Positions 12,627 to 22,758 of a stretch of DNA of 64,000 nt are shown one piece after another. The position numbers and the translations under genes are program-made. The notes beneath the pieces are model-generated. The model saw nothing but the letters and a program-made list of their open reading frames with translations, made no database searches and was not told the DNA's origin. Within the stretch, counting starts at the first letter, position 1. The number at the start of each line of letters is the position of its first letter. Source of the stretch: Rostrohypoxylon terebratum. Its lineage: Eukaryota; Ascomycota; Sordariomycetes; Xylariales; Hypoxylaceae. The stretch lies in NCBI GenBank assembly GCA_022497145.1, contig MU385908.1, positions 1 through 64,000 of the forward strand, read 5' to 3'.

Positions 12627-13208
12627 ATGGTATTTTGAATCTCTTATCTGATATATGTGAATATCTGTTCGCGCTAACTTGACCTCGTTCTTAGTTACCT
12701 CTCGGGCTCTTGAACGCGGCCCAAGGCCACCCTATGCTCGTCGAACTCAAGAACGGAGAAACCCTTAACGGCCACCTGATACAATGCGACACATGGATGA
12801 ACTTGACTTTGAAGGAAGTCATCCAGACAAGCCCCGTATGCGACTCGACTCGACTCGACTCTTGCAAGCCGATGCAATAGCTAACAATGGAAAAACAGGA
12901 AGGAGATAAATTCGTTCGCCTTCCCGAAGTGTACATCAAGGGAAACAATGTGAGAGAATTTTCCTTCAAGATGGCCTATTTCTGATTTGCGCATTACTAA
13001 CGGCGCATCATAGATCAAATATCTCCGAGTCCCAGACGAGATCATCGACCTTGTTAAAGAACAACACCATGGTCAACAAGGCGGGTTCAGAGGTGGCCGT
13101 GGAGGGCATGGCCAACAACGAGGCGATCACGGCGGAAGAGGTGGCGACAGGGGTGGTCGTGGCGGACGAGGCCAAGGTAGAGGTCGGGGTAGAGGCCGAG
13201 GTTCATGA
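12627..13208 (+). CDS. LSM4: U6 snRNA-associated Sm-like protein LSm4
   Basis: LSm4 is a subunit of the Lsm2-8 ring, which binds the 3' end of U6 snRNA, and of the cytoplasmic Lsm1-7 ring used in mRNA decay. Four exons (12627-12629, 12695-12835, 12899-12949, 13014-13208) give 129 residues. The first coding exon is only the ATG, spliced to TTACCTCTCGGG with a GCTAAC branch point in the 65-nt intron. The Sm1 motif is visible (HPMLVELKNGETLNGHL, then CDTWMNL), as is the Sm2 motif (KFVRLPEVYIKGNNIKYL). The C-terminus is an RGG/GRG-rich tail of about 45 residues, typical of LSm4 and able to bind RNA. The second intron contains four CGACT repeats. Confidence 0.95.
12838..12861. repeat. CGACT pentamer microsatellite in LSM4 intron 2
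   Basis: About four tandem CGACT/CTCGA units lie just inside the 5' end of LSM4 intron 2. The array does not touch coding sequence and could vary in length between strains. Confidence 0.7.
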
Positions 13209-13782
13209 AGTAGATGGATCAGCTTTAAATGAATGGCAAGCAGGCAAAGAAGTCGATATGATATGGCGCGAGATGGTAGTACAGGGACACACAAGCCAGC
13301 TTCCAGAAAGCTGCTAAAATCAGGAGAGTGCTAGGAAACAGCTGTCCCTGAAGAAGATACCCACCCCGCCAAGAATAGCGTTGGCGCAGACGGTGTTAAG
13401 CCGTAAACTATACTATGGTCTTGATGTCTAGCGGGGAAGGGAGCGATACCATTAGTTTAGGTATGCTCCGGAATGAGACTTGGACCTACTCTTCATCCAT
13501 TGACATTTTCCAGACGTCTTTGGGGAACTCTTTTACCTTGTCTAAGTCTCATGTAACAGGCCAAGGTGAATAGGATGAATAGCAGATCAACACCTGCAAA
13601 TTCTGACAAGAAACTGCACCATAACTCACAATGGAGGTCATGAAATTGCATCCATTGATATAATCTACGTCGAATTATTAACTACCAAGGTAATAATATT
13701 TCATACAGCCTCAACAAATGTCGACAGATGTACTATGTGTGCTGTATCTAGGTAGTACGTCGTAATGTACCTACCTACCTAA
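13209..13782. other. LSM4 3' flank, no gene seen
   Basis: This is probably the LSM4 3' UTR and terminator followed by AT-rich spacer, with CTACCTACCT words just before the MITE. No ORF is supported. Confidence 0.5.
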
Positions 13783-13784
13783 TA

Positions 13785-14127
13785 CAGTCAAATCCCGCCA
13801 TAACGATTCTACTTCATAGTGATAATCCGATATAACGATATATTTTACGATTCTTGGCAATTTTGTATGTAAGATAACGATATCTTCGCTTTAATGATTA
13901 TCGTTATTTTTTGCGAAATTTACCACTAAAATCGTTATAAAAAGTAAAAAATAACCTATTAAATTACCCTTTTCAGTAAGCACATTATCCTTACTTCAGC
14001 TTTTTAAGTAAATATAGTATTGAACCTTACCTATTTAGGGTATTGTGGATCTTTTTCCATTACGATAATTCAGTATAACGATACCAACTATTTGTTTTTG
14101 GCATATCGTTATGGCGGGATTTGACTG
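13785..14127. mobile_element. MITE, Tc1/mariner (pogo/Fot1-like) type, 343 bp
   Basis: The element begins with CAGTCAAATCCCGCCATAAC and ends with the exact reverse complement. The terminal inverted repeats match over 23 bp. It is flanked on both sides by TA (13783-13784 and 14128-14129), the target duplication of Tc1/mariner elements, and the CAGT ends fit the pogo/Fot1 group. The interior is strongly AT-rich, has no ORF, and carries further copies of TAACGAT in both directions. It is therefore non-autonomous and would need a transposase encoded elsewhere. The perfect ends suggest a recent insertion. It lies about 250 bp upstream of the PPR gene start. Confidence 0.9.
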
Positions 14128-14374
14128 TAGAAGGTACATAATGTAAGTACATGACTAAAAGTTCTTGATGCATTTGCCAGCTGCCAGCAGTTGAAAGGGT
14201 AACATATGGATCCAGCATTGCGCTTTTTCCTTATCTCTTATCAAAAATTTCCATAGGTACCTACTACTAGGTACCGGTCCTAGAACCTTGAAATTCCAGA
14301 TGCGACTCGGGACTTGGACCACACACCAGGTCGATATAAGTCGGCTCAGCGTCGATTGGCATTGAAACCACGCA

Positions 14375-16332
14375 ATGCCCAGGGAGCGCATCGCTATTGA
14401 CGGGCTCTGGCGATGTTTGTGTCCCTCGGTAGATATCACTACCCTCTCGAGGCTCATCGGCCCAGCTCGCCATCCTCGTCAACGACAGATTCTTACCCCC
14501 CGCAAAAATCCCCAGATCACCTGCAGACAAAGCTGGAGAGAGCACCGTTATGTATCCACCACACACCCTATCCGCGATGATCGCGAACGAGACGAGAAAG
14601 CACGTATCGGATATCTTCAACGGTTAGCAAAACGTAATCCATGGGCTCCCGGAGTTCTCTTCCAAGGTGTCGACGCCTTCTCTACCAAACTCGAAAGAAT
14701 CCCGACGAAGACTATATATGCTGCTATCAAGGAGCTTACAAATGCTGAGGACACTTATTTATCAATTGTCAAGCTCGTGGAATATCTAGTGATAGAGAGA
14801 GGAGAGAGACCAAATGCCACGCTATATGAGAGTCTGATTAAAGCGAACGTCGATAAGAATCGTGGATCTGCCAGAGTTGCTGGTCAGCTTTTCGAAGAGA
14901 TGCTGAGTCTCAACATTGCGACTACACCGCAGGTATACCAGGCGCTTTTGGAAGTGAGTTAAAACTCGTCGTAAAGTGTGAAAACTCTTGGCTTAACTTT
15001 CGAGTACAGGTCACAGCTGTTCATCCTGATTATATCCTTCGAAATAGAGTACTCTTCGAGATGAAGAATCGATGGTATTCGCTCACAGGAGATGACCACA
15101 TAAGTGTCATACTTGGGCTATTAAGGGACACTCAGTATGAACTTGCTCTGGATAAATTAGAGGAGCTGGAAAAGGATCCCGTCACGATCCCAAGCTGGCT
15201 CTACGAGATATTCCTCTATACATTTGGAGAGCTAGGATTCCACGAAGAGACACTCGCGATCCTCAAGCACCGACATAGGATCGCGAATCTTGCCAACGAC
15301 CCGTTGTCCGCGAATGCGTGGCACTTCCTTCTCGATGTCTTCAGTCGAGATGCTTTCTACCAAGGAATCAAATACATTTGGGATCACTCAGTTTCACCTG
15401 GGTATATAAATCCTCCTGACGGCGTTGTCATGAACGCGCTTAATGCAGCGTCCAACCATGCCGATGCAACTTTAGCTATGAATGCAATTCAGATGCTTTC
15501 CAGTCGCGGTAGGAAACTTGAGCTGCACCACTATGAAGCTCTCATAGACATATATGCTCAAGAGAAGGACGTTCGAAAAGCCTTCACAGTTCTATGTATC
15601 ATGGCCAAAGCAGGCCTGCGCCCTGATCTTTCTAGTACGCGATCCATTTTCCGAACCCTCCGCAATTCGTCCTCAGAAACAGATGGTGCCCTAGAAATAT
15701 TAAGGGATCTCGGGTTACGCCACCAGGTACCTATCGCTGCGTTCAATGTCGTATTAGAGGCTACCGAATTCCACCATGAATTCAAAGCGGCTTTGGACTT
15801 GTACAGAAATATTCGTCAATTCTGTGCTGACGGGCCTGATCTTGAGACTTTTCATGTTCTTTTAAGTCATTGTACTATGGGAAGATCCATGAGATTCCTA
15901 GTTGCAGAGATGAAAGCTTTCTCCATCGAGCCTATCCAGACGACATACGATCATCTAGTTCGAATATCTTGCTTCCAAGATAACTACGGGCAGGCCTTCC
16001 AGTTTCTCAATGAGATGAAAGCTAGCAAGACAGCGGGCTTACCCAATGATTGGTGGATAAGCAGAGGTTCGGCTCTAGCACTTGTGAGAAGGTGCATTCA
16101 AGCCGAGGATATCAGAGCGCAGGAGATCATCGAAGGATGTCGCAAACGAGGCATGTCTATTGATGCAGAGGTGCAACTGCTACTTGACAGTATACAGAAG
16201 CAGAAGCAAAAGGAGAAGGAGCTAGCCGAAGCAGACGACGCTTTTCCTTCATCCATAAAAAAACTACCCACGGTACCATCTGACAATGGATCGCCGAGTC
16301 AAAAGCTTAACGCATTGTCAGACTGGGCGTAG
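14375..16332 (+). CDS. Mitochondrial pentatricopeptide-repeat (PPR) protein
   Basis: Two exons (14375-14953, 15010-16332) give 633 residues. The first 60 residues are rich in Arg with few acids (RHPRQRQILTPRKNPQ), as expected for a mitochondrial targeting sequence. The rest is helical and repeats PPR-like units of about 35 residues, for example LHHYEALIDIYAQEKDVRKA followed by MAKAGLRPDLSSTRSIFRTL, and YDHLVRISCFQDNYGQAFQF. The C-terminus is a Lys/Glu-rich coiled stretch (QKQKQKEKELAEADD). Fungal PPR proteins of this build act in expression, stability or translation of mitochondrial transcripts. The RNA target cannot be read from the sequence. The start at 14375 is the first ATG of a frame open from there, but a later start is possible. 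Confidence 0.8.
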
Positions 16333-17624
16333 GCAAGATCAATCGAGAATAAATAAAAATTCAGCCGCTTCTAAACTCGTTATTTTCGGGACAACTGGAT
16401 TGCAGCTTCTCAGAATATTATGTACTCTTGCCCTCGTGAACAGTTCCAATGTTGAGTTTCAGCACCGCTTTCCGAAACTATCGGAAGCCCTACCAGCAGC
16501 CCCGGAGGTACTAGGTATTTTTTACTTTAGGTCAGTCTTACCTAGTAGGTACAGCATACACAACCTCCAAGTTACCTATTGAATCTCCGGGCTTACAGAT
16601 AAATCGAAAGACACTGGCATTCACATGCAATTAACGGTCGCCATACATGTATACTTACAATGTCCGAAATCCACCTCTTCAACATGTGAGGAACATATTA
16701 GTAACACATCTATATTACGGCTTGATTCTTTTGCATTGGGCAGAAAGTCATTGTTCGGATTACAAAGCTCGGTTCGATTCCGACCGCCTCTAACGATGAC
16801 GCAATGTGCCTAGCCAATTCCCAAAAATGGCGTTGCTTCAAAGGCTCAAGCTCTCACTACGTACTATTATTACTAGATCCGGATATATCGCTGATAAATC
16901 CGTCAAAGTCTAGATCTAAGATCACTAAACTGAACATTTGAAGTTAAGTCCGGCAGTCTAGGACCAATCGCAGGCCGTTGAGACTAGAAATCGAGGGTCG
17001 AGGTCCACTACCGACTTACGACACTGCTCTGCGTCTTACATACATACTCCATTTGTTCGGTGTGTATTCATAGATGCTGTCCAATCTGAGGAGATCTTCT
17101 ATATCTAGATCTAAATTCTCACGCCTATAACGCTAAAATTAACCAAGATTCAAAATCTCCACGTCGTTTCTTTATTTCGATCTCCAGCTTGCCCACCTAC
17201 TCGTTTCGCCCGCTGAGATTGGTAATCCTCATACACAAATCTTTGCGTTTCAGCTTAGAAACCAGCACTAACAGTGAGTCTGATAATTGGTGTTGTCTTC
17301 GTTCTGTTTCGATATCATGGATTTCGGAAATAGGAACCGTGGAGAAATGCTCATCTATGTCCGGTTACGTGATATTAGTAGTATCACCACTCTCCAATAT
17401 ATAAATCCGAGGTAAGTCAACCCAGGTAAGAGGTTTTCATCATAAAATCATATTCTCCTTGAAGGCTAGATTCTTCAGGTCAATTTTCTGTATATATTGT
17501 TTAATCTAGTATCAGACTAGAGTTATTGCTCGTCATTCTGTCAGTCGTACTTTATCCCCAACTATAGCCCTCACACCAGCTTCATCTCGACAGTCTTTAC
17601 ATAAGTGGCACTGGTATATTTACG
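16333..17624. other. Intergenic, 1.3 kb
   Basis: This stretch holds the PPR gene's 3' end and the promoter and leader of the next exporter. The last 150 bp before 17625 are pyrimidine-rich, as in fungal 5' leaders. Two TCTAGATCTAA words (16910 and 17102) stand out. I see no gene. Confidence 0.5.
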
Positions 17625-19445
17625 ATGTCATATATCATTCGTGATGCCCCAGTAGGGCAATTCATCCGATTCATGACCGGAAACCGTGTATTACAATATC
17701 CCGAAGAGAAGTCCGATTTCGAGCTCCCAGAAACTTGGGCGCAGATACTCAAGTCAGACACGGTCGGCTTCGCTTCGGAAGACCAATCACATCCTCCCAG
17801 CTCCGGCTCCTCACTTTCTACAGCAATAATCAACAATTCTAGCGATGAAGAAAGTCGAATCGAGAAAGTAGATGTGATTGACCCGGCGCCATACGACGCC
17901 ACCCTGACGAATACTAGGAGTCGAACTGAGACTCTTCCAAATACCGAAGCACGATATGAGATCGATCGCCGGCACGAACTTGAAAAGACAAAGTCGATAC
18001 CCATCGTTCCCAGGAAGACAAAAGATGGCACGGTTCTTGTTGATTGGTATTATACCGATGATCCGGACAACCCCCAGAATTGGTCGAACTTACGACGTGC
18101 TATGGTGGCCGTTATCATATGTCTGTACACGTTCGTCGTATATACGTCGAGCGCCATATACACAACTTCATCCGAGGGAGTGATGGAAGAATTCGGCGTT
18201 AATGCAACAGAAGCATCTCTAGGATTGGCCTTGTTTGTCTTGGGATATGGACTCGGTCCATTGTTATTCTCGCCGTTGAGCGAGTTACCCAGCATCGGTC
18301 GAAACCCTGTCTACATTATAACGATGTTTCTATTCGTCATCATTTCTATTCCAACCGCATTAGTTACCAATTATCCAGGATTGATGGTTCTTCGATTCCT
18401 CCAAGGCTTCTTCGGCTCACCTTGTCTCGCGAACGGCGCTGCCTCGCTTGGTGACATGTATAGCGAAATGTCCCTACCCTACGCACTAATCGCATGGGTA
18501 AGCGCCGCGTATTGCGGGCCTGCCCTTGGCCCTCTGCTTTCCGGATTCTCTGTTCCCGTCATGGGCTGGAGGTGGTCGCTCCTCGAAATCATCTGGGCCG
18601 CCTCCCCTGTTTTCTTAGCTATGTTTACTTTTCTACCCGAAACATCGACTCCGAACCTGCTACTTCGCCGGGCTCAACGCCTACGCAAGCTTACCGGCGA
18701 CGGACGGTTCATGTCACAGTCAGAGATGGATCAGCGCAACCTAGACAAAAGAGCCGTGATCATCGACGCGCTCATAAAGCCTCTAGAGATCACACTCAAG
18801 GACCCGGCTATCCTCTTCGTGCAAACCTACACCGCAATCATATACGGCATCTACTACTCTTTCTTCGAAGTCTTCCCCCTAGTATACCCCGTCTACTACG
18901 GCATGGGGTACGGCCAAACCGGCCTCGTCTTCCTCTGCATCCTCGTGGCCTGCCTCCTCGGCGTCGCCGCGTACGCCTCGTACCTGTACTTCTACATGAA
19001 CCCGCGGATCGCGCGTCGGGGCTTCCCCATCCACGAGAACAGGCTGATCCCGGCGCTCGGCGCCGCCTTCGGACCCACGATCGGGCTCTTCATCTTCGCG
19101 TGGACGGCGCGCCCCGACGTCCCCTGGATCGCCCCCACGGTCGGCATCACCGTGTACGGCGCGTCCGTGTTCGTCGTCATGCAGTGCGTCTTCGTCTACG
19201 TGCCCCTCAGCTACCCCCGCTACGCCGCCAGCCTCTTCGCCGGCAACGACTTCTTCCGCTCCGCGCTCGCGTTCGCGAGTATACTCTTCGCGCGCCCGCT
19301 CTTTGCGCACTTGGGCGTGGCTAGGGGCACGAGCCTGCTCGGGGGCTTGAGCACCATTGGGATCGTGGGGATTTGGGTGCTGTATTTTTACGGTGGGAGG
19401 CTGAGGAGCTTGAGTAAGTTTGCGGTTTCGGTGGAGGGCGAGTAA
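17625..19445 (+). CDS. MFS drug/polyamine exporter, DHA1 (12-TM) type
   Basis: A single uninterrupted exon encodes 606 residues. A hydrophilic tail of about 150 residues ends in the DHA1 signature DPDNPQNWSNLRRA. Twelve membrane spans follow. Other family marks are LGYGLGPLLFSPLSELPSIG (motif between TM2 and TM3), RFLQGFFGSPCLANGAAS (motif B/C) and PETSTPNLLLRRAQRLRK at the central loop. It most resembles the Flu1/Tpo1/Caf5 group, which export drugs, polyamines or fungal metabolites. GC rises strongly in the second half (third positions nearly all C or G), unlike the first half. The substrate is unknown, and no partner genes lie nearby. Confidence 0.9.
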   Translation: MSYIIRDAPVGQFIRFMTGNRVLQYPEEKSDFELPETWAQILKSDTVGFASEDQSHPPSSGSSLSTAIINNSSDEESRIEKVDVIDPAPYDATLTNTRSRTETLPNTEARYEIDRRHELEKTKSIPIVPRKTKDGTVLVDWYYTDDPDNPQNWSNLRRAMVAVIICLYTFVVYTSSAIYTTSSEGVMEEFGVNATEASLGLALFVLGYGLGPLLFSPLSELPSIGRNPVYIITMFLFVIISIPTALVTNYPGLMVLRFLQGFFGSPCLANGAASLGDMYSEMSLPYALIAWVSAAYCGPALGPLLSGFSVPVMGWRWSLLEIIWAASPVFLAMFTFLPETSTPNLLLRRAQRLRKLTGDGRFMSQSEMDQRNLDKRAVIIDALIKPLEITLKDPAILFVQTYTAIIYGIYYSFFEVFPLVYPVYYGMGYGQTGLVFLCILVACLLGVAAYASYLYFYMNPRIARRGFPIHENRLIPALGAAFGPTIGLFIFAWTARPDVPWIAPTVGITVYGASVFVVMQCVFVYVPLSYPRYAASLFAGNDFFRSALAFASILFARPLFAHLGVARGTSLLGGLSTIGIVGIWVLYFYGGRLRSLSKFAVSVEGE

Positions 19446-22400
19446 GTAAGGCTTTGGTTTGGGATAGGGGGGATGGAAAAGGGTGGATGGAGTAGGGGTT
19501 TGGGTCATGGCTTCTTAGATGGGGGTATGAGGTATGAGGGTAAACGGTATCCAACGGAGTTAGAGTGTTCAGGGGCATGCTTCTGGCGCTGATGGTTAGA
19601 TATGATATAGACAAGACGACGTTCATGAATATTATTGTTGCTTCATCTACCTAGGCTACTTCGTAACAATATTGAAATGTTTTATCCTAATTCTTTACTA
19701 GGTAGGTAGGTACCTATATCAATCATGTTTGAACGGCACATACTCAGTGTCTAGTGCAGTAGAAACTTCACAATCACAAAAAGGTCACCGCCGTGTTAGG
19801 TACCTGACGAACGGATGAAATCAAGATTTACTACCTTGATCTAGATCATCGACAAGGGCTTTCCGAAGCTATAAGTAGGTACCTAGTAGGTATATGGATT
19901 TTCCTACGCGAACTATATGACTTTCGTGTTATAACTGTGGGTTTCGAACCCCCTTTTCACGATAACCTCCCGTCGAGCACCTGGGCAGATATACTCTAGC
20001 CTACACTTAGCATACATAGTATCCTAGTCTAGTAGTATTTGCCTTAATTAGCGAGATATTTATCGGAAACACCGCCGTATCGTCTAGCATGTTCATTGAA
20101 GTGAAGTTCTCACGATGAGTTCCAACCGTGGTGTCAATTTACTCAGCTACTATGTAGAACTCATGCTCATCAACAGGCTATAATTCCTGGCTGTTTGCTT
20201 TCGATATAAAACAAAATGAAATATCTACTATTAGAATGGCATCTAGAACAACAGCTAGCTCCTAATCCTCCTCATCTAGGAATTCTACTAATACTAGGAA
20301 ATCGTCAAATGAAACAAGGGACCTGGTCAACTACCGGCAGACTCGCTCAGGCACCCACTCACTGGATGGCACACCAAGTTCAGGCCTTCTTTGGGATGCT
20401 AAATGTCGTAATAAACCATCTAAGTAAGCGATAATCGATATTCGATATCACCGTAGAAGCAAAGTCTGAACCAAAGTTGTTGTGCTGCGTCTAAGATTAG
20501 TGATGATAAGTTTCCTATTTTAGCCTGACGGACAGAACGAAGCTTTTGTATCTTATGGGCTAATGTAACTCGGGGAGGTACATACCTAGTAGGTACTTAG
20601 CACTGGGCCACTTGCACCTCCCCCCCGTTCAAGGTTTCCCCCCGTTCTCCCTAATGCACCTGATTGCGGTACTTAGTACGTACATTGACGATTGCATACC
20701 AGGAGGTTATGTAAGTTAGATGGGCTTGGATGACTTCCCCACAAACAACATGCGATCCTACGCCAAATTGGTGCTAAGTTGGTACCAAATTGGCGAACCT
20801 TTTGATTGCGACCAGTCACCAGCTAGTTGGATCGCTAGCTCTTACTCCCTGCTGGATTTCTTCCCTTCGAACACGAGCAGAAGCCAGAAGGTCGTCACAA
20901 TACGCATAGTAGCGTCAATGTATAGATATATTCGTACATTCGTACATAGGTTTACGTACGACAGGCCACTTAAATACGAATCAATGCAGCGAGGGCGCAC
21001 GTCGATCAAGAACCTGCGGAGACGTGTGCGATTGGGGACAAATCTTCCTAACCTCGACCGATATTTTTATATCCATATAGCCATAGTCTGTTGCGAGAGG
21101 ATATTATTACTGTTTGGTCGAGTCGGCTTAATCTCTACTAGAATGGTAGGTACTACTACTACATACATAAGGTAGTACATACCTGCGTAGCGTGGTACAT
21201 ATTCAGATACTGGGGGGTCAAAGCTTGCATATATACCCAGATACCTCAATAGAACTAAACGCGTTTTCTGGAAGTGGATTCGAAGTTGAAATTACCGTAA
21301 TACCAAGGCACATAGGAGGTACTTTCTTAGTCTATCGAACTTCAACTACTAGGGCCTGGTTGCGATTTTAATGCTATTAGATTGTTAGGTTGTTAGGTAC
21401 TTATGTATACCTATGTAAGTAGGTACTATCCGATGCATGATCCCGAAAGGTATTTTGCTTGGTTGTCTAAGAACACGGGAAGCGGACAGACAAAAAAAGA
21501 ATGAGAAGGAAATAGAACAAGGCCTGCGAAAAAAAAGAAGGGAAAAAAAATAACAGGTGCAACGGTAAAATGATACTACTATGATGAGGTAGCACCGGTG
21601 GCAGAGAGCTTGCAGAGCCGATGCAGTTGCAAAGAAAGAGAAGGAAAAAAACAAGAGCTCCAAGCACTGCAGTTGATTAAATCCTCCGCCCAATTGGAGA
21701 TTTTGACGAATCAGAAAGCTAGAAGTTAGTGAGAATCCCTGTTCATAGGTCCCTGTACATAGTAGTTAAAATCCCTAGCCACACACTGGCACCCACGAGT
21801 GCTCTGAGAACTAGAACGTAACGGGTATCCATGTTTCACTTGGTCCTGGTGCATTAACAGATCACTATATAAATCTTGGTTATCTGCTGTTAGCACATGA
21901 GTGGAGACACCTAATAGAGTTACTCAGGTACGGGTACTTGGATACTTGGGTACACAAGCGCAAGCCCCTTTTGAAGCCAAAAAAGAGCCAGGGCCCCAAA
22001 TTTGATTTTTTGATTGAGTTGAGAGGTTGAGAGGAGACTAGAAACAGGAGGTCGGGTCGCACACCTTACAACCTTGAACCCTTACAACCTCATCTTCCCA
22101 CGTAAAGGTAAATTCTTCCAAGTTCCTCCCGTTAATCTACAACCTCCTAATTTGGTAGATTGGTTCTTCGTTTTACCAACCATTCATCCAATTCATCTTT
22201 TTTTCCCTTTTACTGAACTTCCCACATTGACATTGACATTCTCTACAACTTCACGAGATAACAGGTGTGCGCAGAAGTCGATTTGTTTCTTTTCCCTTTC
22301 CAACCCTTCCAAACACGTTTACTTCTTTCGCTCGCTTTCATCAACCAACTGTTTGAAACGTCGCAAGACGTGAATCGACACGCGACTTCGAGTCATATTT

Positions 22401-22758
22401 TTAAGGTACGTGATCATTTAATCATTGCACTTCCAACTATTTTTTTTGTCTATCGCGACTTCGTCTGCATGGACAAATGTATTCTATTGGTTTCATACCT
22501 TGGTAGCAACTTGTTTTTTCTTTTTTTCGTAGCATCTGGCAGCATTTGATATTCCTTGCTCCTCCGCGACAAGCTCTATCGTGCTTTTTCCTTCCCCTTT
22601 TCAGGAGCCATCTTCGTCTATCCAATCTATCTCCTACATGAGCGAACTTGGGAAAGCAAAAGTCGATCTTGCAACTAACATCTGCTACTTTTCTAGACTT
22701 AATATCGCGCTTTCCATTCACCATCTCTTAAGTTCCGACATCTATCGACATATTCACT
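19446..22758. other. Long intergenic region, 3.3 kb
   Basis: This is the largest gap in the window. It holds many TAGGTACCTA-type words (near 19700, 19880, 20580, 21390-21430), a purine-rich tract at 21480-21660 and, from about 22060, pyrimidine-rich DNA that is probably the septin promoter and 5' UTR. ORFs of up to 151 codons (20720-21175 +) show no family resemblance and are interrupted by low-complexity sequence. I see no gene. Confidence 0.5.

Noticed and set aside
16765..16800. tRNA-like B box (GGTTCGATTCC)
   Set aside because: No matching A box, D arm or acceptor stem could be built around it on the plus strand.
19935..19965. T-arm-like GGGTTTCGAACCCC
   Set aside because: The hairpin is short and has no cloverleaf partner on either strand.
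20720..21175. Plus-strand ORF of 151 codons in the 3.3-kb gap
   Set aside because: No family resemblance, no promoter or splice context, and low-complexity surroundings.
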